64,000 bases of DNA, from positions 124,001-188,000 of the forward strand of contig NZ_JAWDIY010000002.1 in assembly GCF_032380655.1 (NCBI RefSeq). Direction: 5' to 3'. Within the stretch, counting starts at the first letter, position 1; each line of letters opens with the position of its first letter. This DNA comes from Diplocloster hominis. Its GTDB lineage: Bacteria; Bacillota; Clostridia; Lachnospirales; Lachnospiraceae. Positions 13,688 to 21,734 of the stretch are shown one piece after another. The notes beneath the pieces were generated by a model. The model was not told the origin of the DNA. It was given only the letters and a program-made list of their open reading frames with translations, and searched no databases. A program made the translations under genes and the position numbers.

Positions 13688-13706
13688 GGGCGGTGGCGAG
13701 CCGCCC
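13688..13706 (+). other. Hairpin 5' of tRNA-Lys
   Basis: GGGCGG / CCGCCC stem with 7-nt loop TGGCGAG, ending about 6 nt before tRNA-Lys. Confidence 0.5.
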
Positions 13707-13711
13707 AGTAA

Positions 13712-13785
13712 TGTGTGGTGGCGCAGTTCGGTAGCGCATCTGACTTTTAATCAGACGGTCGTGGGTTCAAATCCCATCCACGCAA
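13712..13785 (+). tRNA. tRNA-Lys(TTT)
   Basis: Acceptor TGTGTGG/CCACGCA (one G.U), D-arm GCGC...GCGC, anticodon stem TCTGA/TCAGA around CTTTTAA (TTT), T-arm GTGGG-TTCAAAT-CCCAT, discriminator A. Confidence 0.92.
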
Positions 13786-13814
13786 CTATCCACATACAGA
13801 AAGGAGCAGCTATA

Positions 13815-13991
13815 TTGGAAACGGAAAACGTATACTGCCCTGTATGTAAGGCGCGGGCAAACCGTGAAAAACTTCTTTTCAAGAAAGCACCCGGAGCATC
13901 CGGCACGATTTTTATAAACTGCCGTGGATGTAAGGAAGTAATAAAAATAGAATTAAGCAAAGAGCCTTTGAGCCGGTTAAGTCATAAGTAG
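13815..13991 (+). CDS. Com-like / cysteine-rich zinc-ribbon protein (58 aa), TTG start
   Basis: Reads ETENVYCPVCKARANREK after the start codon and has a second pair NCRGCK: a CxxC...CxxC zinc ribbon similar to phage Com regulators and cysteine-rich KTR proteins. Best start is TTG 13815, 8 nt after AGGAG; the ATG-initiated longer frame would run through tRNA-Lys and is rejected. It lies just before the portal gene and ends inside a terminator. Confidence 0.65.
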   Translation: METENVYCPVCKARANREKLLFKKAPGASGTIFINCRGCKEVIKIELSKEPLSRLSHK

Positions 13992-14013
13992 ACTTGATCG
14001 GTTCTTTTGTTTT
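13970..14013 (+). terminator. Intrinsic terminator before the portal gene
   Basis: GAGCCGGTTAAGTC / GACTTGATCGGTTC stem (few wobbles) with a 7-nt loop, then TTTTGTTTT. It overlaps the end of the zinc-ribbon gene. Confidence 0.75.
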
Positions 14014-14033
14014 ATTCGGAAAGGGGAAACTTC

Positions 14034-15623
14034 ATGTACGCAAGCAACCGTCCAACTCTCGGTAGACGAATGTTAATGACTGATGAGAGGGAAATTACGA
14101 AAGACAATATCATATCGGTTGTATCTAAGGCGTTTATGGAACACCAGGAGAATGTGGCACAGGAAGTTTTTCTTTTTGAGTATGAGAAAGGCAATCAGCC
14201 AATTCTTAACCGTGAAAAGAAAATCAGACCGGATCTCAATGCCACAGTCGTAGAAAACAATGCTTCAAAGATTGTGGACGTGCATCTGGGATATTGTTTT
14301 TCCAACCCGATCACTTTCGTACAGAGAGCAAAGATAGAACCGACAAAGAAACAGAAGAAAGCCTTATTCGGATTTTTGAGAAAAAAGGATGAGGACGATG
14401 GAGAGAATATTGACGATTTGAAGATCGCCATGCTCAATAAAATGATGCAGGAGCAGAGCAAAGCGGCAAAAGATATTGCCCTTGGAAGAAACCTATTTAT
14501 CTGTGGTGTCGGCTACCAGATGATGCTGCCGAACAGAAATAAGAGCAGATATTCTCCATTTGAACTATTGGTTCCAAGTCCACTTACAACCTTTGTGGTG
14601 TACTCAAATGACGCATATAGAGAACCGGTGCTAGGATGCACCTATTCCGTACATGATGATGGAACAATTACTCTTACGGCATACTCAAAGAATTTCTGCT
14701 ATACCATTGAGCATGAGTTGAACACGACAGACTATCATCTGAAAGAGAATATCGCGCCAAACCCACTCCGAAGAATACCGGTCGTTGAATTTTATCTGAA
14801 TGACCGCATGGGTATTTTTGAAAAGGTTATCCCGCTGATGGATGCAATGAATCTTGTGGATTCTGACCGTATCAATGATATTCTGCAACACGTTCAGAGT
14901 TTACTCTGGATGCACAACTGCCAGGTAAACGAAGAGGGCAAGAAAAACCTCGTAGACGGCGATGGAGTCATTATGACAAAGAGTACCGGGGACGGCAAGG
15001 AAGCAAAGATCACTTACCTCAATCAGACATTGAATGAGAGTGAGGTTCAGAAACTTGTGGATCATCTCAATTCTCAGTTGGAGCAGATTACCTCTACACC
15101 ATCATGGCAGGAGGCAAGTGGCGGTTCAACCACCGGTGCGATGCAGTTATCCAATGGATGGCAGTGTTTGGAGATTTCCGCTAAGACGGTTGAGCAGTTA
15201 TTCACTGAGCCAGAAATGCAGCTCATTGATTTGGCAATCGAAATCATTAAGACAGATCAGAGACCGTATGACGGTCTGAAAGATATAGAGACGGCAGATG
15301 TTGAAATCCGTTTCTGCCGTACAAAAACCTATGATTTGGTGTCTAAGACCAATTCCCTTGTGGCGTTGCTTAATGCCGGAGTAGACGGTCTTACATCTTT
15401 CAACACTGTTGAACTGTTCACAGATCCACAACAGGCATGGGTTGATAGTAAGCCTATTATTGATGGCATACAGAAGAAACTTGCCTCCAAGGAGGAAAAG
15501 ACACAGCAACCGAACCCTAACGCATACAAGGATGAAGAGGGGAACGGCGGGGAGAACAACACGGAAAAAGATAAGACAGAGGAATCTAAGCAGCCAAGTA
15601 AGACTGCAATGGTAGAAGAATAG
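14034..15623 (+). CDS. Portal protein, SPP1 gp6-like (529 aa)
   Basis: Dodecameric portal ring through which DNA enters the head. Starts MYASNRPTLGRRMLMTD; the sequence has the SPP1-portal layout, with a hydrophilic wing, the long helix region near residue 330-400 (EVQKLVDHLNSQLEQITSTPS, with SGGSTTGAMQLS following) and an acidic, low-complexity C-terminus (EEGNGGENNTEKDKTEES). Start ATG 14034 has GGGGAAACTTC upstream; an earlier in-frame ATG at 14007 lacks a ribosome site. Followed by the MuF-type gene, the standard head order. Confidence 0.88.
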   Translation: MYASNRPTLGRRMLMTDEREITKDNIISVVSKAFMEHQENVAQEVFLFEYEKGNQPILNREKKIRPDLNATVVENNASKIVDVHLGYCFSNPITFVQRAKIEPTKKQKKALFGFLRKKDEDDGENIDDLKIAMLNKMMQEQSKAAKDIALGRNLFICGVGYQMMLPNRNKSRYSPFELLVPSPLTTFVVYSNDAYREPVLGCTYSVHDDGTITLTAYSKNFCYTIEHELNTTDYHLKENIAPNPLRRIPVVEFYLNDRMGIFEKVIPLMDAMNLVDSDRINDILQHVQSLLWMHNCQVNEEGKKNLVDGDGVIMTKSTGDGKEAKITYLNQTLNESEVQKLVDHLNSQLEQITSTPSWQEASGGSTTGAMQLSNGWQCLEISAKTVEQLFTEPEMQLIDLAIEIIKTDQRPYDGLKDIETADVEIRFCRTKTYDLVSKTNSLVALLNAGVDGLTSFNTVELFTDPQQAWVDSKPIIDGIQKKLASKEEKTQQPNPNAYKDEEGNGGENNTEKDKTEESKQPSKTAMVEE

Positions 15624-15635
15624 GCGGTGTGAACT

Positions 15636-16298
15636 ATGTATAATCCGGTTGAATACTTTGACGAAATGAACATTCTCAAAGACGATAAGCTCCGCCGGAA
15701 GAAAACCGCCAAGGAGTTTATAAATGCACTTGTAGACTTCTTTGAAGCACAGTTTCTCAATCTTATTTCCGGCATTTTCCTTTATGAAAAGACGAGTGCT
15801 GATTATGAAAATGAACTCATGGATCTCTATTTTGCCATGATGCCTGAATATCAGTACGACACAGAAGTAAGGGAAAAGGCATACAGATTTGCAAAGTATA
15901 TTCAGGAAGCCACAGAGAGGGCAGTTGCAAATGCCAACGGCAACGATAAATATAAAATATCTCGTATGACCGGCGGCATGATGAATGAAGAGGATGTTCC
16001 AAAAAGTGTGAAAAGAATGTTCTCTGATGTCAGAGCTACAGAGATTGCCCTAAATGAGACAAACTGGATATATAACTGGATAAATCATCAGAACCTTGTG
16101 GATAAGAAACAGAATACCCACACATGGGTAAGCATGAGGGATGAACGTGTCCGGGTTAGCCACTGGGAGGCGGACGGCCAAACAGTTCCTATTAACGAGC
16201 CTTTTATCATCAATGGGTACAAAATGATGTTCCCACTCGATGATAGTATGGGCGCACCGATAGATGAGATCATCAACTGCCGGTGCGTAGAATTATAA
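15636..16298 (+). CDS. Head morphogenesis (MuF/SPP1 gp7-type) protein (220 aa)
   Basis: Minor head protein. The C-terminal 80 aa (NTHTWVSMRDERVRVSHW, later DGQTVP and FPLDDSMGAP, ending EIINCRCVEL) are the MuF/gp7 domain with its W..RVR.SH and CRC signatures. The N-terminal part is helical. Located 12 bp after the portal gene, as in SPP1-like phages. Such proteins are packaged in small numbers and help DNA ejection or head assembly. Confidence 0.85.
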   Translation: MYNPVEYFDEMNILKDDKLRRKKTAKEFINALVDFFEAQFLNLISGIFLYEKTSADYENELMDLYFAMMPEYQYDTEVREKAYRFAKYIQEATERAVANANGNDKYKISRMTGGMMNEEDVPKSVKRMFSDVRATEIALNETNWIYNWINHQNLVDKKQNTHTWVSMRDERVRVSHWEADGQTVPINEPFIINGYKMMFPLDDSMGAPIDEIINCRCVEL

Positions 16299-16317
16299 AT
16301 CAGGAGGTAGAAAACCA

Positions 16318-16512
16318 ATGGCAACTGCAAAAAAGACAGCAGCAGACAAGAAAAAGATGGACGATAAGAAGAAAGCAGCTTCAAAGAAATCCGTTTCAAA
16401 GAAAGATACTGCCAAGAAAACTGCCAATAAGAAAGCGGCAGCAAAGAAGTCCACAGCAAAGAAAACTGCTACCAAGAAAACAACTGCCAAAAAGGCAGCA
16501 AAGAAAAACTAA
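16318..16512 (+). CDS. Histone H1-like lysine/alanine-rich protein (64 aa)
   Basis: Almost entirely K, A, T, S, D: begins MATAKKTAADKKKMDDKKK and continues with AAKK-type repeats, strongly basic at the C-terminus. This resembles eukaryotic H1 tails and bacterial Hc1-like proteins, so it probably binds DNA. GGAGGTAGAAAACC precedes the ATG. Its place between the minor head gene and scaffold suggests a packaged or DNA-condensing head protein (inference). Confidence 0.75.
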   Translation: MATAKKTAADKKKMDDKKKAASKKSVSKKDTAKKTANKKAAAKKSTAKKTATKKTTAKKAAKKN

Positions 16513-16531
16513 CTGAATACAGTTAGAGCCT

Positions 16532-16574
16532 ATGAGCCGGATGTGATGGAAAATCGTGTCCGGCTCATTTTTTC
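16532..16574 (+). terminator. Intrinsic terminator after the H1-like gene
   Basis: ATGAGCCGGA / TCCGGCTCAT stem, then TTTTTTC. Its 5' arm and flank (GCCTATGAGCCGGATGTGA) are nearly repeated in the terminator at 36238. Confidence 0.85.
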
Positions 16575-16717
16575 GGTTACAGAGGGAGTAATTCCTTTCA
16601 GATAACGGGTTAGAGAAAACCCTCATCAAACGCATACAACTATTGTCTTGCAGAGACGCAAGTAAAAAAACGCAGAAATTCACACGGAGAGAACCGTTCA
16701 AACGCAGGAGGTCAATT

Positions 16718-17389
16718 ATGGCAGATGTAAACAGCACAACAACTCAGAACCAGACACAGCAGCAGTCTCAGACAGCACCGCAGAATCAGCCCACTCAGGC
16801 ATCCGGTACACAGCAACAGCCTCAGACAGATAAGCATGAGGAAAACAACTCCGGCGGAGAAGTAACCGTTGAGAGCCTTATGGCACAGCTTGCACAGGAG
16901 AAAGCGGCAAATGCGAAACTGAAATCCGATAACGACAAACTTTGTACATCCGAGGGAAATCTTCGCAAACAGCTTAGAGCTAAGCAGACAGCCGAAGAGC
17001 AGGAGGCAGAGGCAAAAGCGGAACAGCAGGCTCAGAGAGATGCTTATGTCAAGGAACTGGAAAAATTCAAAGCGGTAGCGGAATCATCGGAGCGTTACTT
17101 AGGAATGGGTATGCCGGCCGAAATGGCAAAGGCTACGGCAACAGCAGAGTATGAGGGAAGCATGGATGTTGTTACCGGAAACATCACTAAGTTTATGGCG
17201 GAAAGAGACAAACAGAAAGAGTCGGAAATCCGCGCTCAGTATTTGGCTCAGATGCCTACGCCACAGTCTGGAAACGTAGGTCAGGTTGACTATTCAGCAC
17301 AGATTAAACAGGCAATGGACGCAGGCGATTCACAGGCTGCGATTCTTGCAATATTAAGTCAAAGTGCCGCTAACAATCAGCAGGCATAA
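16718..17389 (+). CDS. Scaffold protein (223 aa)
   Basis: Gln/Thr-rich N-terminus, then a long charged coiled coil (LMAQLAQEKAANAKLKSDND and following) and a short C-terminal segment after AQIKQAMDAGDSQAAI. This and the position directly before the capsid gene identify a capsid scaffold. Start ATG 16718 follows GCAGGAGGTCAATT. Length and composition are typical. Confidence 0.8.
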   Translation: MADVNSTTTQNQTQQQSQTAPQNQPTQASGTQQQPQTDKHEENNSGGEVTVESLMAQLAQEKAANAKLKSDNDKLCTSEGNLRKQLRAKQTAEEQEAEAKAEQQAQRDAYVKELEKFKAVAESSERYLGMGMPAEMAKATATAEYEGSMDVVTGNITKFMAERDKQKESEIRAQYLAQMPTPQSGNVGQVDYSAQIKQAMDAGDSQAAILAILSQSAANNQQA

Positions 17390-17410
17390 ATCTAAAGGAG
17401 GTAATGAATT

Positions 17411-18394
17411 ATGGCACAGGGCACAGCAACATCATTCGCTGTTCCTAATTTTAGCGGAATGTTATTCGCTAAAGGACAGACAGCAACACCGTTCTCTACT
17501 ATGATTGGCGCAAGACCTCTTGTAACCAATCATGTAGAGTTTACTTGCGGTCAGGAGTACAACACAGAAACAGGCGAACAGCCGGAGATTTCTGAAACAG
17601 CATCCCTTACTGCACCACAGCCGGAAATGGTAACTAGAAGCCAGCTTACCAATGTAACTCAGATCTTCCAGAAATCCGTTGCGATTTCTTACGGAAAGCA
17701 GAGTAACATGGGTACACTGCAGGGTATCAATGTGGCCGGTCAGCAGGCAAACCCTATGGACGAGCTTGCATTTCAGGTTTCTCGTAGAATGGCAAAGATC
17801 GCACAGGATATTGAGTACACATTCATCAACGGAAAGTACGCAAAGGCAACTACTGATGCAGAGGCCAATAAAACAAGAGGACTTCTGACAGCTATCACAA
17901 CCAACGTACTTGATCTTGCTAAAAAGCCTCTCACATACTGGCTTGTAGCAGAGGGATTAAAGTCCATCCACGATCAGGGCGCAAAGACAGACAACATTGT
18001 TCTCGGAGTTGATGCAACTACAATGTTGCAGCTTAACCTTGATGCGCAGCAGAACAACCTTACAATCGTTCCCCTTGGAAGAGAAGTGAACGGTATCAAA
18101 TTACAGACAGTAGTTACCCCTCTTGGAGAAGTGGCAGTTGCTTTGTTTGATACTATGCCTACCGGTACAGCCGTTCTGTTCGATCCGTCCATCATGGCTC
18201 CGGTTCATCAGATGGTTCCTGGCAAGGGCAATTTCTTCCTGGAGCAGCTTGCAAAGACTGGTGCAGGAGAAACATATCAGATTTTCGGACAGATTGGTTT
18301 GGATCACGGTCCTGAGTGGATGAGTGCTAAGTTCACAAATATTTCCACAGATCTTCCGAGCAAACTGACAGCAACCACAAAACCGGGGGAATAG
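17411..18394 (+). CDS. Major capsid protein (327 aa in frame 0)
   Basis: Shell protein of the head (HK97 fold expected). Starts MAQGTATSFAVPNFSGMLF; MVTRSQLTNVTQIFQKSVAI and GLDHGPEWM resemble the capsids annotated as SU10/DUF5309 type in Firmicutes phages. AAAGGAGG precedes ATG 17411. Frame 0 stops at TAG 18392 directly after a run of five G (18385-18389); the -1 frame stays open for 78 more codons and encodes a SAP/HeH-like domain. Confidence 0.88.
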   Translation: MAQGTATSFAVPNFSGMLFAKGQTATPFSTMIGARPLVTNHVEFTCGQEYNTETGEQPEISETASLTAPQPEMVTRSQLTNVTQIFQKSVAISYGKQSNMGTLQGINVAGQQANPMDELAFQVSRRMAKIAQDIEYTFINGKYAKATTDAEANKTRGLLTAITTNVLDLAKKPLTYWLVAEGLKSIHDQGAKTDNIVLGVDATTMLQLNLDAQQNNLTIVPLGREVNGIKLQTVVTPLGEVAVALFDTMPTGTAVLFDPSIMAPVHQMVPGKGNFFLEQLAKTGAGETYQIFGQIGLDHGPEWMSAKFTNISTDLPSKLTATTKPGE

Positions 18395-18627
18395 CGGGTC
18401 ATACCCTTGACGGTGGTTCCCGTATCGTAGCCGATTCTTCTGTTTCCACATCATCAGATGCGAGCACAGAAGAGACGGTTACTGATGCCACAAAGAAGTA
18501 TACAGAGGAAGAACTTAATGCTCTGACAGTGGCACAGATTAAGGCTATCGCAACGGAACGTGGGTATGACATGAAAGAAACCGTAAAAGCAAAGCTGATC
18601 GCAGAGTTTTTAACTCAGCAAGGGTAA
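18391..18627 (+). CDS. -1 frame C-terminal extension of the capsid protein (SAP/HeH-like)
   Basis: This frame has no usable start codon but continues from the capsid coding sequence if the ribosome slips back one base at CCGGGGGAA. It encodes GHTLDGGSRIVADSS, a Ser/Thr linker, then YTEEELNALTVAQIKAIATE and a final LIAEFLTQQG, a helix-extended-loop-helix (SAP/HeH/Rho-N) module. Firmicutes phage capsids or neighbours often end in this module. Either programmed frameshifting or a single-base deletion. Confidence 0.55.
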   Translation: MAGHTLDGGSRIVADSSVSTSSDASTEETVTDATKKYTEEELNALTVAQIKAIATERGYDMKETVKAKLIAEFLTQQG

Positions 18628-18644
18628 GAAAGTGAGGACGGATT

Positions 18645-18998
18645 ATGGACGCTAAATTGTTGAAAGTCATCTTAGATGATGAAACTCTCACTGACGAACA
18701 GATTGCCGTCCTCCTTGTGAAAGCTCAGAAACAGGCTGCAAATCAACACTTTTGGGCGGATGATGATATTCCGACAGAGGCAGAGTTGGAGAGGTTTTAT
18801 AACCGGTATGAGTTTGAAATCTATGATTTGGCAAAAGCCATAAACTCTGACGATGCGAGGGGTGGACTTGTATCTCACACAGAACTTGGAGTTACCAGGA
18901 ACTGGGGACAGACAGGTAAGAAAGATATTGAGTTGGCCTTGGCGAAGATTCCACCCAAAACCTATGTCGGTCTGTTAAGGAGGGATGGCAATGCCTAA
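18645..18998 (+). CDS. Head-tail connector (gp6/gp15-like, 117 aa)
   Basis: Small helical protein beginning MDAKLLKVILDDETLTDEQ, with the pattern of phage DNA-packaging/connector adaptors that plug onto the portal. The C-terminal KIPPKTYVGLLRRDGNA is typical. It overlaps the next gene by 8 bp. Role assigned from family resemblance and order. Confidence 0.72.
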   Translation: MDAKLLKVILDDETLTDEQIAVLLVKAQKQAANQHFWADDDIPTEAELERFYNRYEFEIYDLAKAINSDDARGGLVSHTELGVTRNWGQTGKKDIELALAKIPPKTYVGLLRRDGNA

Positions 18999-19416
18999 GC
19001 TGAGACTTAAAGACCTCAGATTGAACCAAGTCCCCTTTTATTACCAGACCTATGACGGAACGGTAGACGAAGTGGATGAGGATGGCAACCTTACTGGGGA
19101 GAGCATACCGAAGTATTCAAATCCGGTTCGTGTGCTTGCGAGAGTAAGTCCGAACTCAGGAAATGCAGAGGATTCTCCGTTTGGTAAAGATATTGTCTAT
19201 GACAAGACCATATCAACCGTACAGAAATTGCCGATTGATGAATACTCAAAACTCTTCATAGATGTGGTTCCTGTTCTCAATGAGGACGGGTCCACGGACA
19301 CGGAACCAGATTATATATGTGTCTGCCCGAAACATGATTTGCAACAGAATCTATGGGCGATACGGAAGATTAAGGGGAATATCCATGCAGGACAAAATAA
19401 CGATCAATCCCTTTGA
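18991..19416 (+). CDS. Head closure / stopper-like protein (141 aa)
   Basis: Begins MPKLRLKDLRLNQVPFYYQT and is beta-rich. It sits where the head-closure protein (SPP1 gp16 type) is found, between connector and gp10-like gene. ATG 18991 is preferred because AAGGAGG lies 7 nt upstream; ATG 18985 is too close to it. Overlaps the next gene. Confidence 0.65.
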   Translation: MPKLRLKDLRLNQVPFYYQTYDGTVDEVDEDGNLTGESIPKYSNPVRVLARVSPNSGNAEDSPFGKDIVYDKTISTVQKLPIDEYSKLFIDVVPVLNEDGSTDTEPDYICVCPKHDLQQNLWAIRKIKGNIHAGQNNDQSL

Positions 19417-19897
19417 CCCGGACAGCATAGATGAGGCCATTAAGAAACTGGAAAAGCGGAAAGAGCGTATACACAAATGCGCAGAGAAACTTATACAGAG
19501 ACTTACAGACCTTGGAGTTGAAAAGGCACAGGAGCTAGTTCCGGTTGATACCGGTACAGCAAGATCTTCCATTATCGGTTACCTGGATGAGGCAGAGGGA
19601 GTTGGAATCATAAGTGCCGGAGGGTATTGCAAGTACATTGAGTTCGGTACTGGAGTAAAGGGTAGGGACAGTTCACACCCAAGCGAAGAGTACAAGGCAA
19701 TAATGAACTGGGCATACAATTCCGGGGCAACAATTTTTACCACGAAAGACGGCAGAGAGGGTTGGTATTATCCGGCTGATGATGGCACATGGCGATTTAC
19801 AGAGGGTATGCCGTCAAGACCATTCATGTATGAGACGGCGCAATATCTGAGGAAAGAAGCAAAAAAAATAGCAAGCGAGGTATTCAAGGATGGTTAA
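19385..19897 (+). CDS. HK97 gp10-family tail completion protein (170 aa)
   Basis: Starts MQDKITINPFDPDSIDEA; N-terminal coiled helix (AIKKLEKRKERIHKCAEKL), then LVPVDTGTARSSI and YIEFGTGVKG and the C-terminal PSRPFMYETAQ, which are the gp10 family landmarks. It joins head and tail. Overlaps both neighbours, as is usual in this operon type. Confidence 0.85.
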   Translation: MQDKITINPFDPDSIDEAIKKLEKRKERIHKCAEKLIQRLTDLGVEKAQELVPVDTGTARSSIIGYLDEAEGVGIISAGGYCKYIEFGTGVKGRDSSHPSEEYKAIMNWAYNSGATIFTTKDGREGWYYPADDGTWRFTEGMPSRPFMYETAQYLRKEAKKIASEVFKDG

Positions 19898-20258
19898 GGA
19901 CAATGTGAATTTGTATTTTACGAACCTCCTGAAAGACTTGCAGAAACAATACAGCAGTTTGAAAGGAGGACAGGTGTATAAAGCTACACCACCATCATTC
20001 CCCTATATGTATTTCAAACAGATAGGCGGAGACGGAGCATTATCCACACTTTCAAATACAGAGGACGGTATCAATCTTGGATTGGAAGTCAAATTCTATT
20101 CAAACAAATCCGCCTCAGAAGTGCGGAAGTTAGCAAATTCCGCAAGGGAATATATGGTAGGGATTGGATTTCATTGCGACTACTTCTCCCCTGTGGAGAA
20201 TGTAAGCGATACTTCCATTTCACAATTCCTTACCCGATTCTCAAAACTGGAAACATGA
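19890..20258 (+). CDS. Minor tail / tail terminator-like protein (122 aa)
   Basis: Begins MVKDNVNLYFTNLLKDLQKQ; mixed alpha/beta with FPYMYFKQIGG in the middle. Position between the gp10-like protein and tail tube fits the tail terminator that caps the tube. Overlaps the previous gene by 8 bp. Confidence 0.65.
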   Translation: MVKDNVNLYFTNLLKDLQKQYSSLKGGQVYKATPPSFPYMYFKQIGGDGALSTLSNTEDGINLGLEVKFYSNKSASEVRKLANSAREYMVGIGFHCDYFSPVENVSDTSISQFLTRFSKLET

Positions 20259-20376
20259 TTAACTCCATCGGCTAGGGTCGCTCCCGAAAAGCACTCGCCT
20301 GGTGTCTGCCGGTGGTCTTAATAAATTCAAGGCTTTACCTCTTAGGCAAAGGAAAACACAAGGAGGTAGAACGAAG

Positions 20377-20796
20377 ATGGCAAAATGTACAAATGTGACA
20401 TATCTCATGCACGAGAAAGCAGATGCTCCCGGAACATTTGAGAAGTTGATCGATATTACTGAGTACCCGGATCTCGGTGGAGAAAAGGAAAAACTCGATG
20501 TTACAACACTTTCCGATACGAAGAAAAGAACCATTAACGGTATCGAGGACACAGGGGATCTTGCTTTCAAAGCATGGTATGAGAAAGCTGATTACAAGAA
20601 ACTCTTGGATCTGCAGGAAGCAGGAAAAGTTGATAAATACCAGTTATGGTTTGGAGAAGAGGGTGTTGACGGCAAATGGGAGTGGGCCGGTGTTATGGCA
20701 GTATATCCGACAAGCGGATCTTCCAACAATGCGAGAGAAATGTCATTCTCCATTACTGATGAGGGCGAAGAGGCTCTTCATTATGTAACAGCGTGA
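20377..20796 (+). CDS. Major tail tube protein (139 aa)
   Basis: Starts MAKCTNVTYLMHEKADAPGT; contains ITEYPDLGGEKEKLDVTTLS and ends in WEWAGVMAVYPTSGSS followed by SFSITDEGEEALHYV. These features recur in Firmicutes siphophage tail tubes. Preceded by AGGAGG (20361). Polymerises to form the tube whose length is set by the tape measure. Confidence 0.85.
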   Translation: MAKCTNVTYLMHEKADAPGTFEKLIDITEYPDLGGEKEKLDVTTLSDTKKRTINGIEDTGDLAFKAWYEKADYKKLLDLQEAGKVDKYQLWFGEEGVDGKWEWAGVMAVYPTSGSSNNAREMSFSITDEGEEALHYVTA

Positions 20797-20872
20797 AAAA
20801 GTGAAGCAGCGGCAGGGGAATAATCCTCTGCCGTACAAATAGGACAGATTAACGAAAGGACGGTTAATAAGT

Positions 20873-21226
20873 ATGATTTTACAGACAGCGAATGGACCTA
20901 AAGAGATTAAAGTAGCAGATCTCGATTTTACAAACCTTATGTGTGATCTGGAAGATCACGATGTAGATGTAATGGGACTTCTGGATGATGATACCAGAGA
21001 GAACATGAAGATTTTTAAGACAATCAGAGCGATCATCGCAGTCCTTACCGGCACAAAGGATCTCACAAAAGCCGGAAAGATACTGAGCGAACATTTGAAG
21101 TACGGTGGTTCCATGGATGAAGTCATGGAAGCCTTTACGGAGGCAATGAAAACCGCGGGTTTTGGCGAGGAAGCCGAGGAACCTCCGAAGAGCGGAGGAA
21201 AGAAAACCAAGGCGGCAACAGAGTAG
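20873..21226 (+). CDS. Tail assembly chaperone, G component (117 aa)
   Basis: Acidic helical protein beginning MILQTANGPKEIKVADLDFT. Its position between tail tube and tape measure is diagnostic for the first tail assembly chaperone. The C-terminus is Lys-rich; a purine-rich run GGAAAGAAAACC (21197-21208) lies shortly before its stop, from where the -1 frame continues (next entry). Confidence 0.75.
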   Translation: MILQTANGPKEIKVADLDFTNLMCDLEDHDVDVMGLLDDDTRENMKIFKTIRAIIAVLTGTKDLTKAGKILSEHLKYGGSMDEVMEAFTEAMKTAGFGEEAEEPPKSGGKKTKAATE

Positions 21227-21609
21227 AGGAAATAGATCTCAGTAAATACAAAACATTTACAGAGATTATCAATAAAGTTTGGCTTCCCAACGCTCTCCTT
21301 TATGGAGTTTCCTATGAGACCTTTTGGACATTGAACCCTACGAAATTAGAGCCATTCCAAAAGAAGAGAGAAATGGAAGCGAAAGAACAGGCCACAGCCT
21401 TAGATACGTTGGCGTGGTCCGTTGGTTCGTATGTCGTAGATGCCATGGCAATCTTCCTTGGCAGAAATGCTCCGGCATACCCAAGCCAACCAAGAAGCAT
21501 GAACAGCACAGAGGACGCACCGCCGGGAGCAAAAATGACGGATGCAGACAGATTCGCTGCCTTTGCCGCAGAACATAATAAGCGATTGAGACAGCGAAGA
21601 GAAAAGTAG
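21199..21609 (+). CDS. Tail assembly chaperone, T extension in the -1 frame
   Basis: The -1 frame is open from about 21199 to 21609 and encodes EEIDLSKYKTFTEIINKVW, later LYGVSYETFWTLNPTK and a helical C-terminus ending HNKRLRQRREK. Siphophages make the longer G-T chaperone by -1 slippage near the end of G; the purine run at 21197-21208 is the probable slip site. No independent start with a good ribosome site was found. Confidence 0.65.
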   Translation, partial: KENQGGNRVEEIDLSKYKTFTEIINKVWLPNALLYGVSYETFWTLNPTKLEPFQKKREMEAKEQATALDTLAWSVGSYVVDAMAIFLGRNAPAYPSQPRSMNSTEDAPPGAKMTDADRFAAFAAEHNKRLRQRREK

Positions 21610-21734
21610 CTGATTACATGGGGATAGGTTGACGAACCGAAACAGCGCAAGTCCGGCGCAGTTCCCCATGTTTTCTTATTTTACGGACAAACAATACCAC
21701 CCACGGACAGGGTTTTACGAAGTGAGGTGGCAAA

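Noticed and set aside
13713..13991. 92-aa ORF starting with ATG 13713
   Set aside because: Its first third is tRNA-Lys in translation; TTG 13815 with AGGAG is the credible start.
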